Shown here piece by piece: positions 47,151 through 56,573 of a stretch of 64,000 nucleotides of DNA. Source of the stretch: Tetragonia tetragonoides (Eukaryota; Streptophyta; Magnoliopsida; Caryophyllales; Aizoaceae); the NCBI GenBank assembly GCA_038025085.1, contig CM076144.1:41699001-41763000 (forward strand), read 5' to 3'. The notes under the pieces are model-generated. The model was not told the DNA's origin. It saw nothing but the letters and a program-made list of their open reading frames with translations, and searched no databases. Position numbers and translations under genes: made by a program. Every line of letters starts with the position of its first letter. The first letter of the stretch is position 1.

Positions 47151-47492
47151 AAGGGTGTGTTCTTTTCCACTTATTTCCACTGATTCTCACTGATTGGGTA
47201 AGGTTCTGCCACTGATTCCCACTGATTGAGTAAGGCCATGCCACTAATTTCCACTGATTCAGTAATGTCCTTCCACTGATTCACACGTACTGATTCAATA
47301 AGGTCCTGCCACTGATTCTGTGAGTAGGAATGTGGGTCTGCCACAGATTTCCACTGATTGAGTAATGTTCTGTCACTGATTCTTACTGATTCAATAAGGT
47401 CTATCCATTAATTCTCATTAATTGGGTAATATCTTACAACTTATTTCCACTGATTGAGCAAGTTCCAATAAATAAAAAAAAAACACACCCAA
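47151..47492. mobile_element. Short TIR element with CCACTGATTC word array
   Basis: Ends GGGTGTGTTCTTTTCC and AAAAAAAAACACACCC are inverted. The interior is about a dozen CCACTGATTCCCACTGATTG and GAGTAAGGTCCTG units with a period near 40 bp. Ends shared with the TTCAGTTCA-type elements; the word differs. Confidence 0.65.
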
Positions 47493-48507
47493 ATCTCCTC
47501 TAACAAAAAAAACACCAATCCAAAAACTATGCAAGTTAAAACCCAAAAAGGGTCAATTACTACAAGTCTACAACCCTTATCCACCAGCCTGTTGCTTGTC
47601 GTATTTAATATAGCCATGTAAGAAAATAACAGCTGGGTGAGGTGATCTCTCTCTCTCTCTCTTTGAAACAAAAGAAATTAAAGATTAAAGCCACTTTAAA
47701 AAGAGTCTGTAAAGGTCAAAAACATCATAGAAAGGGGATTACGTCTTGTTTCTTTTCTTCCTCTCCTAACTTTGCCTTTCTGTAAAGGCTTCTTGATAGC
47801 GATACCCGAAATTGGTGGTTTATCTGCAATTTTAGACTCACTTACAAAAGCTTAGAAATGTCTTACTGTACTACTACTATTTATATAAACTGACTAGCCA
47901 GTTTGTTAGGTCAACTCATTTTGGGGCCCACCCCAAAAATAGGAACATTTTCGAAAATCATCTCATCTCTTTCAAGTTCCATCGAGATTTCGACAAAAAT
48001 GTTGCTTTTATAATTTTGTACATGTAGGTGCAAAATGTATAAACATGTTTTAACTCTCCAAAATTAATATCGACAAGATATTAAACCGTTGAACTTATTA
48101 GTTTTAACTGAATTTGGTAAATCTATGGAATTATAACGGGGTTTAATACATTTATAATTATCTAGTTACGCATCTTACGTTTAAACTCTTTTATGTTTTA
48201 CTTTTTTTCCATTTGATCCAGAAACAAAATGCAATTTAAATAACTGAATATCAGCACAAGTATCCATCATGATATTGAGCTTCTTAGATTTAGATGCTTA
48301 AATTTTTATTTAAGAAGTTACTGTATTTGTTTACAAATTACAAAATTTAATTTTTCTACATGCATTGATGCATATACAGTTTCAACATCTATAACAACTC
48401 ACTCACACTTGCTAATAGGCGAGAACCACTCTCTTCAACTGTAGGCTTTGCAGCTTTGGCACCCTAGACCAATAATCCTTAAATAGTATTCTGAATTTAT
48501 TTTTTTC
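47493..48507. other. Intergenic AT-rich DNA, no gene seen
   Basis: A short TC run lies at 47645-47662. A segment around 48245-48290 (TATCCATCATGATATTGAGC) is repeated in direct orientation at 52320-52345 (TATCCATCATGGTATTGAAC), bracketing the inverted duplication. Confidence 0.5.
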
Positions 48508-49020
48508 CTACTGTTATAATGTTGGCTTAATTTCTAGTGTCTAAAGTGTCCTTTTCAACTGATGATACTCTGGAGATCTTGTGGAATATTAATCCCTAAT
48601 ATTTCTGGTTCTTTGAGGGGTCAAGAGAGATTTTTGGCACCATTGGTGTGCATTGACAAGGTAAAGTTTCACAAGCCCAGCAAACCTCCAAGACAGTTTG
48701 CTTTGTTGGATGGAGTTTACCTGGAAGAATCAACTGTCAAAGAGCATAACATTCAACAATATCAAAACAAGGGTTCGTTAATCCAAGATTGGAACATGAT
48801 CTAAAAATTAAAAAAGAATTGCAGCGATGAAGAAAAAGAATTGTGACCGACTACTAACAATGCTCAAGCAATGAAGTGTCTAGCTCTTCTTCCTCTTTTT
48901 ATACTAACACTAGTTTCTATTCTGATACGGACACTAACTCCTATCCCTGCTTTCTAATGGCGGTCATTCTGACCCTCAGCATTCTTCTTCTCGAGAACAT
49001 TCAAATCCTCTCTATTTTTC

Positions 49021-49328
49021 CTCGAGATGAGGAATGCTGAGGGTCATAACGGCCGCCATTAGAAAGGGAAGAAGCGCTAGTGTCAGTATTAGAAGAGGAG
49101 CTAGTGTTAGTATAAAAAGAGGAGGAAGAGTTAGACACTTCATTGCTTGAACATGGTAAGTAGTCAATCACAAGCTTTCTTTTTCTCCATCGCTTAAAAT
49201 TTTCTTTGCAGACCATGTTCCAATCTTGGGTTGACGGACCCTTGTTCTGATATTGCTGAATGTTATGCTCTTTGAAAGTCAATTCTTCCACGTTCACTCC
49301 ATCCAGCAAAGCAAATTGTCTCGGAACT
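49021..49328 (-). pseudogene. Gene fragment of unknown family (right arm)
   Basis: The minus strand encodes a hydrophilic stretch beginning RQFALLDGVNVEELTFKEHN and continuing to a Ser-rich SNSSSSFYTNTSSSS tail, without stops. The left arm (48680-48800, plus strand) encodes the same RQFALLDGV block but then meets stops. I do not recognise the family. It looks like exon sequence from a host gene elsewhere. Confidence 0.5.
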
Positions 49329-50008
49329 TGTTGAGGTAACGCCCTAAATACCAAATAATATTTAGTTGTGTTTTATTTTATTTTAGTTTTGTAAAGAAAA
49401 TAAAATAGAACAAAAAGAAAAAGAAAAGAAAAACAAAAACAGAAAAAAAAGGGAAGTTAAAAGATGGGAAAACAAAAAGGCTTCAGCCTTTTGGTTTTCT
49501 TTAGTTGTTGATAGAAAACAGCCGTGATTGAGTTCAGTAGATAGTGAAGGCCGAAACAAACAAAAGAAAAGGCAGAGCCAAGTGAGTGAGAGACAAACAA
49601 AAGAGTGAGAGAAATTGAGTATTTCTCCAAAGAGGTTTGTTCCAGTTCACGGTTGATTCGGTTTGTTCGGTGAAGAAAATCGGAGTATTAGGATCGGTCA
49701 TCGACAGGTATTTGTGGGTGTATCTTTGGTTTTGTGGGAGTACCAAATTGAGTTAGAGTTTGTCAATTTGTACTAATACCAAAGATAGTTTGTTTACTTG
49801 TTGCTTGATCTTGTGAGTGTTGCCTTTGTACTCTTGATTATTATAGTGGATCATATTTTAGTGCGTGGAGATCCGCACCATGGTTTTTCCCCTAATTGAG
49901 AGGGGTTTTCCACGTAAAATTGTTTGTGTTGTTTTTGGGTTCTTGCACTTTATTTTTCCGATTATCTGTTATTGTGATTGTGGGTAAATACCGTAGTTTT
50001 CTCCAACA
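49329..50008 (+). repeat. 5' LTR of the Copia element
   Basis: TG...CA bounded direct repeat, partner at 51435-52116. Differences between the two LTRs include CGCCCTAAA/CGCCCCAAA, CACCATGG/CACCGTGG and TGTTGTTT/TGTTATTT. Confidence 0.95.
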
Positions 50009-50090
50009 GTGGTATCAGAGCAAGGTTGTAGGATCGGTGGTGGGAAAATTACTGTATTTGTTGGAGGAGGAATTATTTTGTGCAAGTAAC

Positions 50091-51440
50091 ATGTCTGGTA
50101 GTGTGCCCAAATTTGAAATCCCTTTGTTTGATGGTAAAATTAATTTTACTGTGTGGAAGAGTACGGTTGAGGATTTGTTGGTTCAACAAAATTTAGATGA
50201 GGCTTTAGATGAGGCAAAGCCTAGTGGGGTGACCGATGCCCAATGGACATCGAAGAAGAAGAAAGCTGTCAGTACTATTAGATTAGCTATGGCTCCGGAG
50301 ATCAAGTATAATTACTTGACTGAGACAGACCCAAAGAAGTTGTTGGATAAGCTCCAGAGTGTATATGCATCAAAGTCACTGACTAACAAGCTTTGTTTGA
50401 GATATGAGTTGTACCAGCTAAAGATGGAGCAAGGTACAGCGTTGCAGGACCACATTAACAGTTTTAACCAGCTAGTATGTCAGTTAAGAAATGCAGATGA
50501 GAAGATCTCCGATCAAGAGGAGGCATTGTTATTGTTGGCTTCACTACCTAAGTCCTACAGGCCAATTGTGCAGACATTACTTGTAGGGAGGACAGAGATT
50601 ACACTAGATGAAGCAATGACAGTGTTGAGAGAAAATGATCGGATGATGTTGCAGGTTGATGGTATCTCTTCAAGTGATGGAGGAGATAGAGTACTAGCTG
50701 CGGAGGTGTCCGAAAGAGGGAGGAATCATGAGAGAAGAGGTGGTGGCCCGAGAAGTAGGTCGAAGTCGCGCGCGAGAGACTTTAGTAACGTGGAGTGTTA
50801 CTATTGTGGTGAGAAGGGTCATATTCAGAGTCGTTGCCCAAAGATGAGAGATGATTTGAAGAGTTTCAAGCAGCTGCAAGAGAAGATGGGTAAGACCAAA
50901 ATTGATGATGATAGCGGTTCCTCTAATGTAATTATGTCTTGTGATGGTAATAAGGAGTTGTTCTTGGCTAGTAACAATGAGGGGAAGGAAAGCAAAGAGA
51001 GTTGGGTGTTGGACTCCGGCGCTTCGGTTCACATTTGTAGAGACCATGCTATGTTTGATACTTTGTGCCAAGATGGAGAGTATGGTGACATCAACATGGA
51101 GAGTGGTAAGTTGAAGGCCAAAGGGATGGGAAGCATCCGCATTGAGCTCCATTGTGGTGTGACTAGAACTTTCCACAATGTGAGGTATGTACCCGATGCT
51201 CGTGTCAACGTGATTTCGTTGGGTGAGTTGTCATCGCAAGGGTGTAGATACATTGGTACGGGAAGGTGGTGCAAAGTGTATCGTGGTGCTACTTTGATTG
51301 TGCAAGGGAGGAAGGCGGAGAACAACTTGTGCTATGTTGAGGGTCATTGCGTAGGGAGGAGCAAGACCGTGAAGAAGAAGGTCTGTTTTTCGGACAAGGT
51401 GGAGGTATTTGGTGATTTGGGTCGAGGGAGGATTTGTTGA
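50091..51440 (+). CDS. Copia Gag with zinc knuckle and protease, intact
   Basis: A 449-residue uninterrupted protein starting MSGSVPKFEIPLFDGKINF. Order: UBN2-type Gag core (FTVWKSTVEDLL, LRYELYQLKM, LLASLPKSY), basic linker, CCHC zinc knuckle CYYCGEKGHIQSRC, then a retroviral-type aspartic protease segment with WVLDSGASVHIC and RYVPDARVNVISLG. The following gag-pre-integrase region is cut short after NNLCYVEG and joined to a few lysine-rich residues. The stop codon is supplied by the first bases of the 3' LTR. Gag could form particles; copying and integration would need enzymes from a related full element. Frames extending into the LTR upstream are not needed. The intact frame and similar LTRs indicate recent movement. 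Confidence 0.93.
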   Translation: MSGSVPKFEIPLFDGKINFTVWKSTVEDLLVQQNLDEALDEAKPSGVTDAQWTSKKKKAVSTIRLAMAPEIKYNYLTETDPKKLLDKLQSVYASKSLTNKLCLRYELYQLKMEQGTALQDHINSFNQLVCQLRNADEKISDQEEALLLLASLPKSYRPIVQTLLVGRTEITLDEAMTVLRENDRMMLQVDGISSSDGGDRVLAAEVSERGRNHERRGGGPRSRSKSRARDFSNVECYYCGEKGHIQSRCPKMRDDLKSFKQLQEKMGKTKIDDDSGSSNVIMSCDGNKELFLASNNEGKESKESWVLDSGASVHICRDHAMFDTLCQDGEYGDINMESGKLKAKGMGSIRIELHCGVTRTFHNVRYVPDARVNVISLGELSSQGCRYIGTGRWCKVYRGATLIVQGRKAENNLCYVEGHCVGRSKTVKKKVCFSDKVEVFGDLGRGRIC

Positions 51441-52116
51441 GGTAACGCCCCAAATACCAAATAATATTTAGTTGTGTTTTATTTTATTTTAGTTTTGTAA
51501 AGAAAATAAAATAGAACAAAAAGAAAAAGAAAAGAAAAACAAAAACAGAAAAAAAAAGGGAAGTTAAAAGATGGGAAAACAAAAAGGCTTCAGCCTTTTG
51601 GTTTTCTTTAGTTGTTGATAGAAAACAGCCGTGATTGAGTTCAGTAGATAGTGAAGGCCGAAACAAACAAAAGAAAAGGCAGAGCCAAGTGAGTGAGAGA
51701 CAAACAAAAGAGTGAGAGAAATTGAGTATTTCTCCAAAGAGGTTTGTTCCAGTTCACGGTTGATTCGGTTTGTTTGGGTTAAGAAAATCGGAGTATTAGG
51801 ATCGGTCATCGACAGGTATTTGTGGGTGTATTTTTGGTTTTGTGGGAGTACCAAATTGAGTTAGAGTTTGTCAATTTGTACTAATACCAAAGATAGTTTG
51901 TTTACTTGTTGCTTGATCTTGTGAGTGTTGCCTTTGTACTCTTGATTATTATAGTGGATCATATTTTAGTGCGTGGAGATCCGCACCGTGGTTTTTCCCC
52001 TAATTGAGAGGGGTTTTCCACGTAAAATTGTTTATGTTATTTTTGGGTTCTTGCACTTTATTTTTCCGATTATCTGTTGTTGTGATTGTGGGTAAATACC
52101 GTAGTTTTCTCCAACA
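51435..52116 (+). repeat. 3' LTR of the Copia element
   Basis: Direct copy of 49329-50008, followed by the second GAACT target duplication. Confidence 0.95.
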
Positions 52117-52290
52117 GAACTTTATGGGGTTTGAGAAACTTGCGTTGTCAATGCACACCAATGAAGCCAAAAGAATTCCAAATCTCTCTTAGCCTCTCAG
52201 AGAATCAAGAATCTTAGGGATCAATATCCCATAAAGCCTCCAAAGTATCAGCTGTGAAGGGCACTTAAACATTACAAATTAAGCCAACTG

Positions 52291-54235
52291 TTGTGATGTG
52301 AATAATTGAATACAACAGAAATATCCATCATGGTATTGAACTACTTAGATTTATTGAAGTCGAAACTCGTAAGGGTGAACTTTGGTGTTCTTTTATTGGT
52401 TTGTGTTTCGCAACATGGGTGGCTCCATAGTGCTTGGTGCAAGAGCCAAGCTACTAGGTAAAACCTCAATTCTAGTAGCTTAGCAGAGGCAACTGCTCTC
52501 AAGGGAATTGAGAAGGCTGTGGAAATGAGTTTTAATTTGGTAAGATTCAAGTAAAAAGGGATAATCTGATATTTATCCAAGCACCGCGGGGAAAATAGTC
52601 ACCCCTTGAAGAATTCAATCACTCATAATTGACGCCAGAAGATATCTTTAACTACTGATCTCCCTTTGTGTCCACCCTTGTTTGCATCCCTGACTCGTAC
52701 CTCATGTCCTAATCTGCTTCAAGTAAAAGTTTAGTTTCTAGAATTAACTTTTTGCTGAAGTTTATTTCCTTACTTGTGTATTAACTCGACCTAGCTAGAA
52801 ATTATATATTTTGACAATAATGTGAACCATATATATACTTTTTTCACAAATTAATTATGAAAGTAGAAACTCAAAAATCAAAAGTCTACCAAAAACTCTC
52901 TGAAATCAAATAACATGACATGCAATGTAGGATGGAAGATCTATCATATTGATTAGTCAATTCATTTCTTTTGAAAGGGGCCACAAAAGACTTGAAGGAA
53001 ATTTCTCACCTATACAATTGGGACCTCAGTGTGGAAAAAAGGTTAAGTGAAAGTGGCAGCATATTTCCATGACAAAATTCACCTACAGGCTACATACTGC
53101 ATTATGAATAAGCTTCCAAAAATAACATAATTGCCCCTTAACACAGGTAACCTTAAAGCTGGCAAAGACGAAGATGAAAATCTCTTGCATGAATATAGAA
53201 ATATGCAAGATGGCTGCATTCAAGTACGTATGCCTTATTGCCTTAAAGGTACACAAAACGTTACGACTTGACGCGGATCAGTACTTGGACATGGCTACTC
53301 CACAACTCTCCAATAAGTAGAGTACACCAACTTGCAATGTTAACTTCGTCCAAAAGCAAATATATAGTGAAATTCGTCTTTCTTTTCTTAGAGTACAGAG
53401 AGTTGTAAGGTGATAAGTACCCAAAACGTCCATGGGCATTGTGGGCAAGGATTATTTGTCTCAAGTTATAACTTCGTTTGTGCATGATATGTACCATTAT
53501 ATTGATCGACACACCACATGCATATATGGTCCCTAGAAAATAATGAAGCCAAGCCAACAAGCCGTGTGCAATAACGCCACTTTGGCTTACTTCTATGAGC
53601 TTGCCCCGTGTTCAACTTCAACCCCTTATGATTACACAAATTTTGCCTTCCCAGGTAAACACCTCTGAATTCAGCCAAAAAAAAAAAGGTAAACACCTCT
53701 GATGTGTTATACTTAGTATATATGTTATGTAGACTAGTAGTAGTTAACAAAATTTTCTTTTTCTAATCTCTTTTACTTATATGTGATTTGGAGTAGATTC
53801 TATTATCCCAATAATTTCTTTTGGGGGGATGGGGGATTGTGGGTTAGGAATACTGGTTAGCGGATCTAGAAATGTTTTCTTTTGGGCGGGCAATATAAAT
53901 TTCTATATATAGGGACTGAAGAGGATCATATTTTGGATACTGGATGGAGGCAAGTTGAACTTGTAATAGGGGTAACCTTCGTAATTGTCTTAGATTTTCC
54001 GAAATTTAGTTGGGGGGTTCCGCCCCCAAAGTCATAAGGCTAGATCCTAGCCTCTCATTACCCAAAAGTGCAGCCACAACTTGGAGAGATAAATAGGGGA
54101 TTTTGAATTGTGGGTAATGAGAATCGAATCACATCTCGTAAATTAGAAGGTGAAAATAGTACCACCCGTTTTGATGATAAATTAGAAACACAAATTTGAT
54201 GATGATTCAATAAAACTAGAAACGTGGTGTGCAGG
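52291..54235. other. Intergenic DNA, no gene seen
   Basis: No supported gene. It contains the micro-insertion at 53653-53702 and a direct copy of the 48245 flank near 52320. Confidence 0.5.
53653..53702 (+). repeat. Tiny poly(A) insertion with perfect 16-bp direct repeat
   Basis: AGGTAAACACCTCTGA occurs at 53653-53668 and 53687-53702. Only ATTCAGCC plus A(10) lies between. Interpreted as target-primed insertion of a nearly completely truncated retroelement. Confidence 0.65.
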
Positions 54236-55526
54236 TGTAAGAACCCTCGCATCTTCCCGACTCTCCATTAAAATCATGATTTTATTCGATTGGGATTATT
54301 AATGGTTCTTAATAATAGGTCATATGCAATTTAATTTAATTATGGGGAATAACAATTTGCAAATAAGAAGCCGCCACCAATCTTTAAGGAAATAATTGGA
54401 AACCATCAAAAGTGCACCCAATTCCAATTGGGAATTGACTCATGCCCATGGGGACTAAATATTGAGTTCGGGGGTGTAGGTACGAAATAAACAAAACGAA
54501 TCTCATCTAAATCGCCCGTATAAACGGCCTCTATTAAGCTTATCCATGTCAAATGTTTATTTATACTATATGGTTCCATACAAGTCCGGTCGTCCAAGAT
54601 CTTAAATTAACTAGGCGGGTTAAAGACAACCAAATTACCTATGTTATCACTTCGCACAATTTATATCCAATTTACATGCATACTATTAACAAGCATAAAC
54701 AAGATATAAAACATTAAATTAACGCTCCAACCTACCGCACTTTAAATTTACTAAACGCGCCAAGCATTGTATATGCACATCAATAAAATTGTTAGTAACT
54801 TCAAAAGAAGAACAATGCAAAGATATTAACTTTATGCTAAAATAAACCTAGGAGGCTACTATATGCATGCAAAAACTACAAAAAGATGCAAACTTGCATA
54901 ATTAATAAAAAAGATGCTAACTTTATAAACTAAACATGCATACTTATATACAGAATCCAAAGCATGCAAATTTATTCATCCATAATCAAAAGCTGAATAA
55001 AACATGATTGATAAATAGTAAACAAGAGATTTAATAAAGAGTTTAGGCCCTCATGATGGTTAACCTGAACGTTCTATTCGAACGGGACTAGTAGAATTGG
55101 AATTGCTCTTCGATCTTGGGTGCTAGGCTAGGTGTAATGCTTGCTTGGATCTTTAGATTTCTGAATTCTCTTTGATTTGGGAAACTATGTGCTCTCAATG
55201 CTCTCAAAATTATGAACTGACTACCCTCCTGCAAAAGAGGGTGAAGAGGAGTATTTATAGAATTGGGGGACGGATTTTGGGGCATAGGGTAAGAAACTTG
55301 GCACCACAACTCGGCCTAGCCAAAAAATCGGCCCAGCGGCCACACGGAGGGCAAGGCCAAAGGCGTTGGAATCCTTATAACAAGGGCTATCCAAACACTG
55401 AGGTTTCAAGGAATTTGGTCTAGATTTTCGAGCAATGTCCTTTTCTACTTACGTCCATGTTATTCCATTACCATCATCATCGGGCGTTGCGGTGCCAGGG
55501 GATGAGAACCGATTAGGGTGTCTACA
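54236..55526 (-). repeat. 3' LTR of Tat/Ogre-type element (left limit tentative)
   Basis: On the minus strand the LTR begins TGTAGACACCCTAATCGG at 55526, the TGTAGACACC start common in Tat/Ogre elements, and is preceded by the polypurine tract AAAGTGGGGGCTTC. The proposed other end is TGTAAGAACCCTCGC at 54236 (plus strand), read as ...TTCTTACA on the minus strand. The partner 5' LTR is outside the window, so the left boundary is unconfirmed. Confidence 0.55.
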
Positions 55527-55671
55527 GAAGCCCCCACTTTGGCCGAGCTTGTAAAAGCGAAGGTCAAAGTATTTGCTTAAAATGCCTGCAATGTTTTTTG
55601 AAAATGCTTTATGTTAGAAAGAAAGGAAAGATAGACTCCTGACCGCCTGTGGTCAGGGTTACCTGCATTGT

Positions 55672-55869
55672 TTTTGCCAACGCGATGCTAATTTTAATAG
55701 CTTCGTCGTCAAAGAGCGTTGCGTTGCTATGCTTCAAGGGTGCCAACGTGACGCTAATTTTAATAGCCTCATCGTCAAAGAGCGTTGTGTTGCTCTGCTT
55801 CAAGGGTGCCAATGTGACGCTAATTTTAATAGCCTCAACGTCAAAGAGCGTTGTGTTGCTCTGCTTCAG
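55672..55869. repeat. Three tandem 66-bp repeats
   Basis: Units starting near 55672, 55738 and 55804 share TGACGCTAATTTTAATAGCC, GTCAAAGAGCGTTG and TTGCTCTGCTTCA, with exact 66-bp spacing. They lie between the polypurine tract and the antisense genes, where Tat/Ogre elements often hold tandem repeats. Confidence 0.92.
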
Positions 55870-56099
55870 TGATGCCTGTGTTTTTGGAAAATTGTACCTG
55901 CAATAATAAAGTGCCTATGCCTGTAAAAGATTAGATGTAAGGCTTGCGCCTGTAAAAATAGATAATACCGGGTCCCTAGGATAGGAAACCAAGCTTTGGG
56001 GGAAAAAGAGTCATTTTGGGTGACATGCCCGAACCTCCCGGGCTTCCAACGGTCGAGTAAAGCAATCCCGCGCGGAATTTGAACTTGTGGGCCCGGCCC

Positions 56100-56290
56100 G
56101 TGAGGGGCAAACGAAAAAACTGGTTCGGTGGCCACGCGCAGGGTCGTCGAGCGCTGGGCGGCCTTTACGGGCTCGCTCGGCGGCTCTTATGGCCGTGCGA
56201 AGGCTGCTAGAGGGGCCGCCTGGCCTGGCGGCTCAGCCGCTGAGCCTGGATGGCCCTGAACCGGGCCGCTGGGCCGGTTCAGAGGCGAAA
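56100..56290. repeat. GC-rich GGCGGCT/GGGCCGCTG block upstream of antisense gene 1
   Basis: Dense GCGGCT, AGCCGC and GGGCCGCTGGGCCGG words, some palindromic. A matching block lies at 59780-59990, upstream of the second antisense frame. Both are followed by a CT/AG-rich leader and an ATG within about 150-300 bp. Confidence 0.7.
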
Positions 56291-56573
56291 ATCGGGTATT
56301 TTGTGGGGGAGCCGAATTTTTGAGGAAGACTCTCTCTCTCTCTACCTCCATTGTTGCCCAACCTTCATTTCTTCCTCTAAATTGCTCAAATTTGCTTTTT
56401 TTGTTTGCATTTGCTTGGTTTTGCATAATCTTTACACAATTTGAAGTTTATTTGTGATTTCTCACAAATTTGGGGTGAATTTGAGAGTGGATTTTTGAAA
56501 CCCTTGGAGAGAGAAAAATCCCAATTTCTCCATTTTGCTTGTTTGCTTTTGCTTGCTTTGCTAATACTTCTCC

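Larger units (their letters stand above)
49329..52116 (+). mobile_element. Non-autonomous Copia LTR retrotransposon (Gag-protease only)
   Basis: LTRs 49329-50008 and 51435-52116 (about 680 bp, start TGTTGAGGTAACG, end TTCTCCAACA) are nearly identical; I count about ten differences by eye. A 5-bp target duplication GAACT flanks it (49324-49328, 52117-52121). The primer-binding site TGGTATCAGAGC (50010-50021), complementary to initiator tRNA-Met, is one base after the 5' LTR; a purine tract GAGGGAGGA precedes the 3' LTR. The internal region is only 1.4 kb and has no integrase, reverse transcriptase or RNase H. The layout resembles TR-GAG elements. It interrupts the right arm of the inverted duplication. 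Confidence 0.95.
48508..52290. repeat. Inverted duplication of a gene fragment (hairpin), split by a Copia element
   Basis: Left arm 48508-48995 and right arm 49021-49328 plus 52122-52290 are inverted copies separated by a 25-base loop (48996-49020) with CTCGAG at the hinge. Shared blocks include TTGGCTTAATTT, GGTGTGCATTGACAA, CAGTTTGCTTTG/CAATTTGCTTTG, AGCATAACATTCA and ACCCTCAGCATTC. Before the Copia insertion this formed a near-continuous fold-back of about 490 bp per arm. RNA from it could fold and feed small RNAs. Confidence 0.85.
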
